NCBI GenBank assembly: GCA_038496675.1
Contig: CM076671.1
Location: 9,350,660 to 9,414,659 of the forward strand
DNA from: Rachycentron canadum
Taxonomy: Eukaryota > Chordata > Actinopteri > Carangiformes > Rachycentridae
Direction: 5' to 3'
Length of the DNA: 64,000 bases
The position numbers were made by a program, and so were the translations under genes. Position 1 is the first letter of the stretch; the number at the start of each line of letters is the position of its first letter. Shown here piece by piece: positions 24,961 to 37,855 of the stretch. The notes under the pieces are model-generated. The model searched no databases. It was not told the origin of the DNA and was given only the letters and a program-made list of their open reading frames with translations.

Positions 24961-25700
24961 AAAGTTAAACCTCGTCACAATCGCTTCCAGCAGCCGTTTT
25001 CCCTCTGCTTCTCTTCTTCCTCCAGCACTCAGATGTTTATACTTTGATGACGCTGTAATGACCAATCAATGCCATCGCAATTGCTGGAATCAGTCATCAG
25101 CTTGAAACTAAAAGATGCCACCTATAAATTCTTTATCTGTTATTTTGTCTTCCCTCCTCGCTCAAAAACGATTGTCTTCAACTTTCTTTTACTGATGTGC
25201 CGGGTCGAATCCGAGTTTCTGCACAGGAGGGTTGAGGTTGAAACCTATGCACGTGTTGTCACGGGAAGCTTGAGCGGTCCGGTATGGGGTTTGGGTCGTG
25301 GACCAGGTCCTGTCTACGGAACATCATAAGAAAACTGATAAAGATAGTTCAGTGAATTCATAGCCTATGAGCTACGTCTGCGCTAATTACCTTGCACTTG
25401 GCACAAGGCTCTCTGTGCCGTATTTTGCTCATTGCTCCTGTCACACAGCCAGCAGCAATAAAACTGTTGTTAAACGTGTAGCATTGGAGCCCACAGACTA
25501 ATGAGAGACCCCCTGTCGAACTTTTCCTGGGTTTACCACAGCAGGTGGACGTGGCTCTGGGCTCTGGTCGTGGTCAGCAGTGCCGGACTGAGCTAAATGC
25601 TTCACTTTCAGCTGTTATTACTTGTTATACTCTGCTGAACCACCAAACTTAGAAGGAGCTCCATGGTGCTTACACATCATTGCATCAGTAATAACAATCA
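24961..25700. other. Intergenic stretch, nothing recognised
   Basis: Mixed sequence with no gene or clear repeat. Confidence 0.4.
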
Positions 25701-25848
25701 GCACTTTTACTTTGTATACTTAAGTAGATTTAGCTGATAACAGTTTTGTACTTTTACTCAAGTATATTTTGAATGCAGGATTTTCACTTGTATTTATTTG
25801 CTTTTTTTCTTTAGTGACGGATTTAAATCTTAAATCTCCACCGCTGCA
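25701..25848 (+). mobile_element. Non-autonomous DNA-transposon (MITE-like) relic
   Basis: Successive phrases CACTTTTACTTTGTATACTT, TTTTGTACTTTTACTCAAGT, TTTGAATGCAGGATTTTCAC and CTCCACCGCTGCA follow the layout of a very common teleost non-coding transposon end. That element carries repeated ACTTTTACTTAAGTA and ends near CCACCACTG. The family is not certain. Confidence 0.55.
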
Positions 25849-27939
25849 TTGGCTTCAGTTGGACTAAGAGTGAAACTGTGTGATTGTAGTTTGCCTCAGG
25901 TTTTTGAATATGCAGAGCAAGTTGTTGGATTTTGCCGTGTTGTGTCTCTGATGCTTCACATTTCATATTTCAAACCAAAGTGAAGGTAGTTTGGATGGTT
26001 TTTAATATTCAACCGCTTCTAATTTTTTTTTTTTTTTTTTTTAAAGCGAAGAGAAAAGTAGTGTAGTAGTATCAGGCCACACATGCAACCCTCCACTCCC
26101 ACACCAACACACCCCAACCTCTCCTCCTCTTCCTCCTTCTCGTTTGATTCTTCGCTGTGTGTTCTGTACATGCCAACAAATCCTAATTGCACCCCACACT
26201 CTTCTTCCCACCGATGCTGCGCGCTTCGTGCCACCAAATTCCTTGTGTGCTAATTAGGCACGCAACCACGGTGGATACACTCCTGACAGGTGCTGTTGGC
26301 CTGCCAGGGTCACACACACACACACACACATATAAACACACACACATGGCGAAAGACAGAGAGAGAACGAGAGAGACGCTCGTGCTCACAGCATTAAAAA
26401 TAAATGGAGAGAGGAGAATAACGAGAGAGGCAAGACGTGTTAATTTCTAGCTTCCATCTGTTATTACATAAGCACTGCCAACAACTACGCATCTCTGGAA
26501 GAACAGCGAAAGGGGAAAGAGGAGGAGAGGAAGACGAAGAGCTGAAAAAGCAAAACAGCCATAACTGACGTCCTCCTGCATGGAAGAAGAATTCCTCAGG
26601 GAGGCCGGCGGAGGAGAAATCAGATTGATCGAGCAAATGCAAACTTGAAGATTCATTCGAGGGGTTTCGCTTCCAAAACAGTTTGAACACATAACCTGGT
26701 GTTCCTTCCTCAAAATGTGGCAAAAAAAACAACAAAAAAACAAAAATGTGCCGTCTAAAATGTTTCCTAAGTTTAGGCCTCCAGAGAGCTGGTATCTTCA
26801 GAAATGTTTAAAAGTGAGTTTTAACTTTCACTTGCCTGCACAAACAAGTTTCTACAAAGGCAGAAGTAAAGTAGTTCACAAGTTCATTTTCAGCATGATT
26901 TTGTGAGAAGCTTTTGAAAAATGTGAAGAAGACAGAGAACGAGTCGGAGGAATATGCTTCAGAAAACAACCTATATTAAAAGAACATTGAGTCGTTTTAC
27001 TGGACCACCAGCAATAACTAAACAAGTCTCTGTCTGGTACCACCCCACAAAAAAACAGCACTTTTGTTTTGTTCTTGTGTAAAGGAAATATAACATTTTA
27101 ATGTTGTTTTTTTTTTTTTCTATCGACCATCAGTCGCTGCCGAAAGTGGCCGTGTTTATGGATTGTCTGTTTCAGAAAATTGTCATATGCTGCCCCTTTA
27201 TATCGAACGTCAGAAAAGATGTGAAGCTGAAAGATGAGCTTACAAACAGTTTGAGGAGTTAGTTTGTCGAGTGGCTTCATCCATACACTGTGTTTAAGAA
27301 ACACAGGCCCAAATTTTAAAACTGTGCAGTTTCTCTAATGCAGAACTCAACAAAAACCTTCATACGTGACTAGTTTGATCTACTTCAGCTGTGACAGCTC
27401 AACATTTTCCACCAGCTATTTCCCACTGAAGCTGCCCTGTAAAAATAATCCAGTGGCAGTGAAGAAATGCCGTTTGTCATCGAACAAAAACATCCCCCCA
27501 TCCGAGGAACAATGGGATGAGCTGAAAACAAAGAGCTCTGAGGAGTGACGAGCACCTCGAAGGTCTGCTCGGGTCTCTTCTGCGTGTTTAGGTTCGGGAT
27601 CTTTTCCACCGACGAGGCACTGACACGTGTTGATGTCCTGAGGTGGCGCTGCTTTCCTGTCAGTGACGGTGAGCGAGGTGCAGCAGACAAGAACTCTGCC
27701 TTTGTTTTTCTGGACGGAAAGACACCAGGAGAGGCTGTGAATATCTCGCATGTTTACAGGGACGGTGCAGATTCTTTTCCAGGGCGGAGGGACGGTACTG
27801 TCAAGATCCTCGCTGCCAGAATATACACAAGTCCACCATAGATCTTTGGAGCATTTCAACACTCCTACAGTGATATATTTTGAACTGGAGGGAAGCTAAA
27901 CACCACAAAAGCCTGTAGCTGCTCTGCCTCTAACTGGCA
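25849..27939. other. Intergenic stretch with a T-run and a CA repeat
   Basis: T-run 26023-26042 and (CA)n 26311-26346. Overlapping ORFs at 27366-27862 on both strands resemble no protein and have no splice support. Confidence 0.45.
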
Positions 27940-28255
27940 GTGTGGGAACGCACATTATAATTGTTTGTTCAATTATTTTTCTTGGACGCCGCACCTGCAC
28001 TTCACCAAGTGAACTCCTGAGACCGAAGCGCAATTAAGCCCCACAGAGCAGCGCTGACGCCTGTTCAAACAGCGGAGAGGGAGTCAGATAAATACCTTTT
28101 TAGTGCTCAAGGTAACAAGCAATGGGTGACAGTGAGAAGGCTCGCAGGGAGCAATTTCCTATTTATTTGTCTTCTGATTTGACCTCTCTCTCGACAAGGT
28201 TCCAGGGCTTATTACTGTATCTGTCCTGCGCTCTAATCGAGGCCCATTACAAAAA
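27940..28255. promoter_or_regulatory. Regulatory-looking noncoding block
   Basis: Contains ATTATAATTGTTTGTTCAAT, GCGCAATTAAGCCCC and CTCTAATCGAGGC in non-repetitive DNA. Candidate conserved noncoding sequence. Confidence 0.3.
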
Positions 28256-28734
28256 GTTCAGCAGGCTGGAAGTGCCAGATGTGGGCGAAGGATAAATGTT
28301 TGGTGAGGTTTGAAATTTCACGGATAAGTAGCTCAGATGTTTGCAGAAATTGTAAATTGTGTGTTCTGACCTCCGCTGGCCACCATAATGAGAATTTTTT
28401 TTGCAAAGTGAAGTGCAGAGGTGTGAAGTTGTTTCGCAGCAAAGAGAAAAAGTCGACACTCTGAGTCCTGCAAAGCGTAAAGCACAAAGTATTTAGTATT
28501 TTACTTTTGCTGTGCTGTCACTGAATGTGGCTTTTATCAGCCACAAATACAGTCGGCCAGTCAGAAGTTAGAGTTGAAGCGTGTACGTCCCATTTTGTCC
28601 CGTCTCCCACTTTCCTCCCGGGAAAACAAAACAAACTTCATCAACTAGACTCTATAACTGGTTTCATAAAAGGTGTAAAAGGTAAATTTACATGATGCCT
28701 TTTTCTGGCATCCTGCTACATTTCTGACACGTTA

Positions 28735-28747
28735 CTGCCACCTACTG
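28735..28747 (-). promoter_or_regulatory. CTCF-like motif, minus orientation
   Basis: On the minus strand CAGTAGGTGGCAG matches the CTCF core except for the first base of the consensus. Confidence 0.4.
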
Positions 28748-30117
28748 TCGGGCAGTGGAACGTCACGGCTAGCATGTAGCATGACAGCCCTGAGCCGTCC
28801 ACTGTAACCCGGTGCTGTCGAGGTAAATACTACTCATTTTACAGTTTACTTTGCCTGTCACTGACTTTATAATATATCCTGGTGGGTTTAAGAGTTTTCA
28901 CCTTTGGCCTTAAACAGCATCACTTCCTTCTTTTTTTTTTGGGGGGGGGGGCGATGAGTCACATCGCGGCAGATGTCTAAACTCTTCAGTGATCCTCTCT
29001 CACTGACTCGGTGTGTTTGGGAACGACCGTTTACATTCGCAGCATATTTTCTGTTGGTAGTCGGCTCGTTCAGCACATAGATGCCGCCAGTCAGTGTTTT
29101 ACAGCTTGTTCTGCTTTACACCGACTCTGTCTTCGGTCACACAGCTATCATCCCAGCCATGCATACCTCTCTCTGTGCTTTCCATGCTCGCCGACCTCCA
29201 TGCATTATTCACAGCTACATTAAAATACCGGGCCGAGAGTGAGAGTTGCATGTTAAGGCAGCTGAATCAGGGAGGTGCCATCACAACAGCTGAAAGTGTC
29301 TGTCACAGAGCTATAACTTTTTTTTTTTCCCATAGTTCCCCGGCAGTGCAGCTGCCTAAATGAGAGGGATTAAGTTAACTCCCTGCTTAGAGGAAGAGCA
29401 GGCCCTGGATTAGGGCACTGGGCATGGACACAGAGAGCATTCAAGCAAGAGCCACAGCTTTTTAAAAAAGAGACGTGGGGGGGGGGGGAGGAGGCAGCGG
29501 TGCACAGCCCTCACAGGGACTGACGGCCGAGTCGCTTGAACAAATACATTGACAAGTGTAACGCTGCGCCCGCTACATAGAAGAGTGTGTCGGCGCAAAG
29601 AGGGAGAACACTGGCGGACACGCCGACAATCACAATTGCTTTTTTTTTTTTCTGCTTTCTTTGCATCTCCCACTCCCACCCCTCAATCTCCCCCTGTCAA
29701 ACACTCAAACGCTGTTCCTCTCAGAAACATAAGACACGTCTCTCAGCTAGAGCTGGGCAATCAGGGCAAATAGTGAAACCAGCATCCCAACATTTACCTG
29801 ATACAATGTAGGAGTCATCGTCTGTGGTGAATTGTAGTGTTGTACTTAAGTTGTGTAATGTAATCAGATCCAATCTGGTGCTTTGATAAACACATGAGAT
29901 CAGTTCAACGTGTTTAATTCTCTGTTATTCAAGATTGTGTTTTTTTTACGTTACATTTAGCCGTGGAGACTGAGAGCGGCTCAAAATCACCCAAACTAAT
30001 CCAGTCATATTCATTGCAATGAACCGTACTTCACTTTATAGTCCCAAGTCCTCAAAAGGCCAAGGTTTTACTCAGTAAAACTACTTTATTCGTCTTTACA
30101 AGTCTAAAAAAATGTCC
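28748..30117. other. Intergenic stretch with T/G homopolymers
   Basis: A T-run joined to an 11-base G-run (28931-28951), another G-run at about 29477-29488, and a T-run at 29640-29650. No gene. Confidence 0.45.
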
Positions 30118-30262
30118 TCCCAGTGGCAGAGGTCAAGCCAGACAGCACATAACCACAACATGCCAGGTTTGAGTCCAGTGCATGTCATACCCTCGTCCTC
30201 CTTCGCTTATTTCCTGTTTATCTCTGTGCTTTCCACTGTTTAATTTAAGGCAAAAACATTGA
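30118..30262 (+). mobile_element. tRNA-derived SINE, second copy
   Basis: A box A-like CAGTGGCAGAGGTCA, CATAACCACAAC, box B GGTTTGAGTCC at about 30163-30173, then GCATGTCATACCC, a pyrimidine-rich part, TTTCCTGTTTATCTCTG and a tail ending in GGCAAAAA. This is the layout of a common percomorph SINE, and it appears to be the same family as 1080-1245 in opposite orientation. It is diverged, so old. Confidence 0.65.
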
Positions 30263-32934
30263 AATGAGTTATATATGTGATATGCACCACTAAAGAACGA
30301 TATAAACTGTTTGAGAAATATTGAGGCCCTGTTTGTAGAGGGCCCCCCTCCCCCTTGTGTTATTATTTCTTTGTCATTTCAGTTGTTATTGGAAATGCAA
30401 TGTGTATATTCATATATGACCACAGACTATTAAGACTTCATGTTTAAGGCTTAAGTAAACCTGGATGTTTCTACTGTCATTAAATGTATCACAAAAACAG
30501 TCCAAGGCATTTAATGAAAGAAGAAGATGCAAGACATTAGGAAATTATAATTTAAAGGGGAAAAAAATAGTTTATTGATTTAATAAATCCTTAATGTAGA
30601 TGCAAAATAATTTGTACATCTGTTTTCTAATGTAAAAATGATCTCGTCCTCCATCTCTCTCCCTGCGTACACGTTTCCCCTCGTCCAGTCATATTCAGAG
30701 GTAAATCTGTGCACACTGTTTTCCGAGCTCTTCGCAGGGAAGGAAAAAAAAAACCTGGGAAGGAGTGGAGATGAGAACAGGTGGTGAAACAGTGTGAGAA
30801 ACACGAGGGAGAAAAACAACAGACACCTGCTCATGAAACCCAACCTGGTTCCTCCATCACATTCCAGCAGAGTTCAGCTGAGCTGCTCAGACAGCGGCTG
30901 GGGAGGATACACTCAATCTCCCGCACTAAATTATACTGCTGACAGTGTGACCGTATGAGTGAAATGGCATTTATATGGCATATATCTGTACACTATAGAC
31001 CTCAAGGTATCAGGACATCTGCGTCCTGGCTCTTTACAAAGAGACATCCTGACTGAATTACCAGATTAATTTCATATATATGTGTTGCGTTATATATTTA
31101 TATATAATACCAGGATTAGGTCTTGTCAATAGCCTAGAATTCATATTTTGTTTGATTAAAAAATCAAACATTTTTCACTGCGTCAAGGTTGAATCACTGA
31201 GGCTCTTTGCTGATTAACATTTAGATCATTTTTATTGCCCCAAAGCAACGTCAAAACAGATCTATAGCACGAAGGCATAAGTGATGACAGGCTGTTGTCC
31301 TCAGATTTAGGGAAGCTGCTCCTTTTTTTAAAATAAAGACATTTCAAATTTTTATTGGAGATCCAAAAATTCAGACTCAAAAACTAGATTTAAAGGTGCT
31401 GCTGTTCTCAAAACGACTTTTTGGTATTGTATTTTATTTTTACTGTCCAGTTGTATAGCAAGTCAGACAGTGTCACGATGGTTCATGCACACTGCAGAAG
31501 CCTAGAGTCAAAACCCTCTGATTTGTTCCCTCAGCACCAACAGCATATATAAATGGCTCTGACCTGGGAGGAGCCCAGAAGCTGGAGAATGGCAGCAGCA
31601 CCTCCCAGCAGGGACGTGCACATATCATGAAAGGGAAACATTCATGGAGATGATGGTGCTAATCACTTTACACACGACAAACTATACAGCACGAAAAGTT
31701 ACTGAAACCACACTGACCGACCAGAGACAGTGAAAACAGGCCAGTGCTGCCAAAAATATTAATTGGATTAAAATGAAAAGCAGTTTGACTTGTTTCACTT
31801 TCACGCTGCTCTTGGAAACACATTTACGAAGCATGGAGCCTGTTCTCTGCACTGAACCTCGTGTCACAACACTCAGGCTTAAGTGGATGTGGCTGATTTC
31901 AGTGTCACTTTCCCAAAAAACCTGGCATGTTGTTTTAGCATCAGTGGGATCGACCTGGATCTTTGAGTAAATAATTAACCGCCCCGGATCTTCTCTGTCT
32001 TCTTCTCTGTCTCTCTGTGGCTGCAGGGGGAGGAACCAGGCCTCGGTCACGTCAGCTCTGTGACATCGCAGCAAACCGCTGATGACGGATGCCTTTTTGT
32101 CTTCCGCAGTCAGGCCGGATCATCTGGCCTCTGGACGACCGTAATTGCACCGACAGGTGACACATATGTGGAAACCAGAAGATGATGGGGTAGACTCCGC
32201 GGATCATGTGACCTGCAAATCACATGCCTCCTGAACGCTGTAAGTGTGCAAAGAGTTTTACTCTGACAGTAGATGACCTGCGGGAAACAACATGGTCTCC
32301 GTAAATAGACCAAAAGCAGAAAGAATGACGCATATTTAGTTAAATAACAGACAAAAAAAATGAAGGAAATAGGTAATTTAGAGCCACATTCGACTCCCAC
32401 ACTTCCTTCCTGGGAAAAGAGCAGAGCCAAATTTAAGAAAACGATGCAAACGAACCCAGTGTAAGTTCAAAGAGAACGTAGCACAATATACACTCGAAGA
32501 TGGGTTTTTACAATAAAAAGTAAACTTTTGAAAAAGTGGTGTTCAGAGTTTAAAAGTAATCAGTGTAGCTTCATATCTCCCACTTCTAAAGTAAACCATA
32601 AAAATGGCTCCAAAGAGTCTGTCACTTTATCATCCATGTCATCCCGCCTAACTTATATCAGATGCTCTTATCATCATATCAAGCAGACTCAGACACTTCT
32701 TTTGCATTTTGTCTTCTGGAAATGCTGTTAGACTTTGAATTTCTCAGCTTTATCATCTTTTATTTGAAAAATACATCAGCATAGTTTTAAATACAGTTAA
32801 TAATAGATTATAGAAAAAATTTATATATCACAAATATTATATTAGTATTTACATTAGACTGTACATGCTGATGAATATGGAGACATGCACATCAAAACGT
32901 ACAATAATGTCTGGAGACAGTTGAATACTGGGGT
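30263..32934. other. Intergenic stretch, nothing recognised
   Basis: AT-rich at 30240-30620 and 31060-31180. No gene-like ORF. The 130-residue minus-strand ORF at 31682-32074 has no recognisable domain. Confidence 0.45.
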
Positions 32935-33035
32935 TAATATAATTGCATGGTGTAATATTTAGGTTTTCCCTTCCTTTGATAAAGTACAGAACGTGGACAG
33001 GGGTGTCCGCATACTTTTGTCCATGTAACGCGTTA
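32935..33035 (+). mobile_element. Possible DNA-transposon terminus relic
   Basis: GTGTCCGCATACTTTTGTCC followed by ATGTAACG resembles the end of a class of fish DNA transposons (CCACATACTTTTGGCCATGT). The opposite terminus was not found. Confidence 0.4.
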
Positions 33036-36000
33036 ATCTTTATTGTATTTGAATATGACGTTTTATGATCTGGACATGAAACAACTCACTCAGCCTGTGT
33101 TTGACCTCTGAGAAGAAGTTTTAATATGTACATTCAAACTAATTATGACCAGTTCCCCTCGAGTTCCTCTCTGAACCTCGGCAGCGGGGTGGGGCTGCGA
33201 GTGCTGTTTGACGCTGATAGCGACAAACTTCAGAGAAACTTTGTAGAGCTCTTCGTCATCTGTGGCCCAATTAGCAAACAAATTTCCCGGCAAACAGTGA
33301 AACCAAAAAAAAGAAAAAAAAATCTATATATTCTTGTAGGTGGGTCATTAGCTGGAAAAAAAGAAAATCCCCCTCAGCACCGTGTCCTCACACCCCGACT
33401 GTTTCAAAGAGCAGCAGCTCGTTTTGTGCGTCAAATCCCCTCGTTGTTTATTAGTCGGGGCGTCCTCGATGCGCCACAGAACCGAATCCCGGCTCTTTGC
33501 CCCAGCTTCTCGTCTCAGACACATCTAAGCTGGCGGAGCTTGTGATAGCCCTCCTCTCCTCTAAACAGAGCAAAAGGCCCACGGGCCCAAGAACGAGATG
33601 CAGCTCGGCCAGAGCCCAGGGGAGGAGGGATCCGGTCCTATTTGTCAGAGCTTTCCATCGTCACTTTACATCGACGGGTGGGCGGGGAGGCGGCGGGGGG
33701 CTCTAATGCACTAACGCTGTCTTATTCCCCGCATGAGTGTTTTCTGTTTGGTTGCTGTCACTGAGAAAAGACTTATAAGCACTGGCTCTGTATCTTTTCA
33801 CACACACTTTCTCTCTCAAGCACAGACTGCAGACGGAGCGATGTGCTCTCCAGGGCTGAGAATTCTCCCCTCTTTGTCTTTATCGGCTGGTAAATGTTGA
33901 CAGACCACTGAACCTTGATGTCGGACTGTGACAGGCTTAGCTGTTTGTAACGTGTTCGGGCGAGAAAAGAGAAAAACAAAAAGGAGGCCTCTGGTGTGGT
34001 GGGTAGCCATCATGGCTGCTCAGCTCTCAGTGATAGGACCTCTAACACCATCCCGGCTCTACCGCGGAGCCGAGAGCTCGGCTGCGCCCGGCTCGGCCAG
34101 ACCATTAGGGAAATGGCTGAAGGGTTCTCATGTTTCAAACCCGGCTGCACTGTTCAAATTAATGAGGGGATTGTCAGCACATCAGAGTTGATGGGTGTGA
34201 CGAGCGAGGCCCCAGTACGGATCCTGAAAACAAGAACGCTCAGGACAAAATTGAATGCAGTGAAAAGCTGAAGTGACTGTGGTCTTTGGCCTAGTTTTTG
34301 CTGCAGTTGTCAACTTAAGTTTTCAGTTTTGGATGCAGAAGAAATTGTCTTTCTTTCGTCATCGCATCTTATCACCTGATTGACCTTTACCATCGCTGAA
34401 CCTGAGAAGTGTAGAAACGCTCATAACACCAGCTCCCACAGCAGGCGAACTGATCACAGGACAGAAACCGGCTCGTTACATGAAGAGTTAGGATTGACTT
34501 TGTTCCAGTAGATACATTCTCAAACATTTAGTATCTGTATGTTTGGCTGTTAGACAATCAAACACTGCGAATGGTCAATGTCTCACTGCAGAGTTTTCTC
34601 ATCTGTGACGAACTCAGCAAAAATGATGCTTACAAATGTCCACAAGGTTAGATTCAGTTATCTGCACGTTCTCTGCATATGGACATAATGTAGTATCAGC
34701 ATTGCCACGTGCTCTTCCATGTCCATGTTGTCCCATAAATACCCAGAGTGTGAATATGCAGATTAGCTGGTGCAGCTCCCAGGTCACAGACAGTGATGCT
34801 GTGTTGTGGCCTCCACTTATTTTAACAGTGCAGGTTTCATTAATATAGTTTTTCCCGATACACATTGAGTGGAAACAGGAGATGAAGGTGGGCTCTATGA
34901 CTTTAGGAGTTGGCGAAATGTTTGAATCTACAAGAGCTAAATGAGCATTTTTGCTTTTTGGCAACGTGTGTGAGAGACTGTGGCTCTGCAGCTGCAGTTC
35001 AGTGAGCTGGAAGTGTCACAGGCGCTCACCTCTTCTTGTTTGATATGCTTCCCCTACATCTTTTTTTCCCCCTTTCCACTTCCTGTGGGAACCGGGTTTG
35101 TCGAGCACTGTGCCCCCCCCACCCTGTGAGCCGGTGCAGGTCACGTCTGCGCGAGCCGCCAACGTGACAGTTCATAAAGACACAAAGACACAAAGGTGAG
35201 GACAGACAATGAGTTGCGGCGCTCGCAGGGGTCTCGACCCACCGGGGCGCCAAGCTTTGACGGTGACAGCGTCTTCCGTCGAGGATGTCACCCTGACACA
35301 TTAGGAGGAACAATGGAGGCCGGGCCTGAAGGATGTAACTAAGCAAATTGAATCAGAGTCATCGGGGTTACTCTGAATGAAGATGAAAATGTGTTGCGCA
35401 CCTCTGTGTTATAGCTCTGTGGCACTAACACGGCCCACGGGGACTGAGGAGAGAAAATTGGATTTCAGCTCCCAGTGTTTCACTGAGGGGGAAAAAAATG
35501 AAACGTGTCCTGGGTGTCCGTCCCTGCCCGTGAGTGAAACGCCACCGGGGTGAAGAACCTTTACATGATGTAACTGAAGTGGTCAGAGGAAAGTGCACTC
35601 TGGAAAATCGTGTGAAACTGGAAGTTTGAGTTAAACACGTTGAAGGAGGACGGGACAGCGGCTCGATTACCTGCTTAGTTTTCTGGCACAATCGCAGGAA
35701 GTCGTGAGATAATTTCATGTGGTTCAATAAATCTGAACCACTTTGCCTTTGTTTAATACCATATAAAATATATTTGGATCGAACTCTGCATCAGCTGTGA
35801 AAGGATAAAAGTAGCAATGACGCTTGTCTTAAACAGGTAAAAGAGTGAGTTTGGCATCACTCCCAGCAGGAAGTTTGTTGTCATGTGTCTGATCAAGAAA
35901 GTCAAATGGACAGTATTGACCCTCGCACCGTTTGATCTCAGCTCTCGTGCTCTCACAGTGGAAAAACATCCAGGTCTGTAGATAGCCTTCACACCGCTGA

Positions 36001-36129
36001 TTAAACTAAAGCTGAGCTCATCGTTTCTCCTCCACATCCTGGAGGAAACTGTTTTCTGCACACGTTTCCAGGCCTGTCCACTTGTTTTTCTTTTTTCTCT
36101 CTCTCCTCCTTTTTCTTTCTTTCCCCCTC
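33036..36129. other. Intergenic stretch, nothing recognised
   Basis: A G-rich patch at 33675-33700 and a small palindrome AGCCGAGAGCTCGGCT at about 34067. ORFs on both strands look accidental. Confidence 0.45.
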
Positions 36130-36340
36130 CATCTCAGGGAATTCACTTCACTTTAATTGTTTGACAGTCCTTTCCTGCCTTTATGCCACGGCTGCAGAAG
36201 GTGCCGAGGATTTTTTCCTCCTTTTTTTGAGGCATTAATAACATTCCGCTCGACTGATTCCCCGGGGCACAACCTCATTATGGCTTATAGGCAGAAAAAA
36301 TAAACTGTCTGTACCGCCTGGCAGCTTTTTTCCCCTCCTT
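36130..36340. promoter_or_regulatory. Regulatory-looking noncoding block
   Basis: CACTTTAATTGTTTGACAG, GCATTAATAACATTCC and CTCATTATGGC occur in about 200 non-repetitive bases. Candidate enhancer by texture. Confidence 0.3.
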
Positions 36341-37837
36341 TTCTCAGAGAAATGAGAAGTTGGTGTAAAGTGCCTGCTTATGAAAGAGTCTTCTTGTTGC
36401 TAACTAAAACACACGTTCGGGGTTTTATCTGTTTCCATGACAGAGCGGGTCTGGCTGCTGTTGACGGCAGTCTGCACTGGGTGGCAGCACTGTGGGTGAG
36501 ATGACAGAGCTGACGGGCTCAGGGCTGGTTTCAGCCTGGACGTGTGTGATCTGATGTGGAAAACAGACACGTTTTGAAGGGAGGATCTGTATTTACTTCA
36601 CCTCCCTCTCATTATTAGCATTCAAGAATTGTAGAAATAAAATGAATGGTTTTACTGTTGTATAATGTGGCAAATAAGGTTGTGAGCAATTATCACTTAT
36701 AACAGTTATCATAAGTCTTGTAATTAATATGCAATTACACATAGATAAATCTTTTATAGTGTTTAATTTTCAGTTTTAAAACTACTATTAATGTCAGGTT
36801 CATTCTTGACCTTTGAAATATAGTTTGACAAAACCTCACAGTCCACTGTGAAATAGTATTTCTAATAATAAAATACTTTATTTATGTACATTTTGTCAGT
36901 GTATAATATTTTATAGTATATTTATGGATAGTGATTCGTGAACAGTTTAAATCCCGGTCACTGCTCTCGACAAATACATATCATTAACAAGTTTTGTATC
37001 CACATTACACTCAGTGTGTTAGAAACCAGTTGTTATTTTATGTGCTGGTGATAAGTCTAAATCAGTGTTTGCCTCAGGCTGCAGAGAGATATGACATGGG
37101 TCTGTGTATACTGCACTGTATTTTGTGTTATTATCGGTTTGTGAGTGTGATGAAGTGACAGTCTTCAGGGCACCGTATGGAAGGACACAGGCACAACAAA
37201 CACAGCAACAATCAACCTGTGAAACTGCTGAAGTGAAGCTTAGCTTGATCCGAGTGCCTGTAAAACACCCCAATAGTCAAGTTCATGTTTCCCGGAGCTT
37301 TCAACCGCATCACATGCTCTTCATCAGCATCAGTCTCTACAACAACTGAACTGTAGTGAGCAAACTGATTGATATTCTGTGAAACTAAGTGGACCAGGAG
37401 TTTTGTCAGACTAGTTTTACTACAACTAGAACTCGTGCTTCAAAAATGAACAACTCATCAAGTTGCGGTGTAAATAATTATTCTCCAGTTAAAAAAAGAG
37501 CTTTTATCCTAACTTGTCTCATATTTAAAGGAAGTCATCAGATCCTCTGAAGACTGGCAAAGCACATTATTTTCTGCTCATACAGTTTATTCAAACTGGA
37601 AGCCGGCCAGACCTCTGCAGCCAGACACGCAGTAGACTGGGGTCAAGTGCCGTGCCCGAGGGCAGCCGGGCAGCAGCAGGTTGAGTCAGAGTGTACGTCC
37701 TCATTGGAAAGGAGGATTTAACACTAGAAAGGCCAAACGTAAGGTCGAACGACGGCCGCTGTGAATTTCACAAGTGAAACATTTCGACTTTGAAAACATC
37801 ACCTCTGTGACTTTTTGCAGAACCGGCCGACATCCGT
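36341..37837. other. Intergenic stretch, AT-rich in the middle
   Basis: AT-rich at 36600-36960. No gene or repeat family recognised. Confidence 0.45.
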
Positions 37838-37855
37838 TGACCTTCACCTTGACCT
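37838..37855 (-). promoter_or_regulatory. Three head-to-tail nuclear-receptor half-sites without spacers
   Basis: On the minus strand AGGTCA-AGGTGA-AGGTCA runs without spacer bases (DR0), and the left end reads CAAGGTCA, the monomer site of ERR/SF1-type receptors. DR0 is a known GCNF (NR6A1) arrangement. Confidence 0.35.

Noticed and set aside
27616..27640. AGGTGGCGC as a CTCF site
   Set aside because: The right half fits the core but the left five bases do not.
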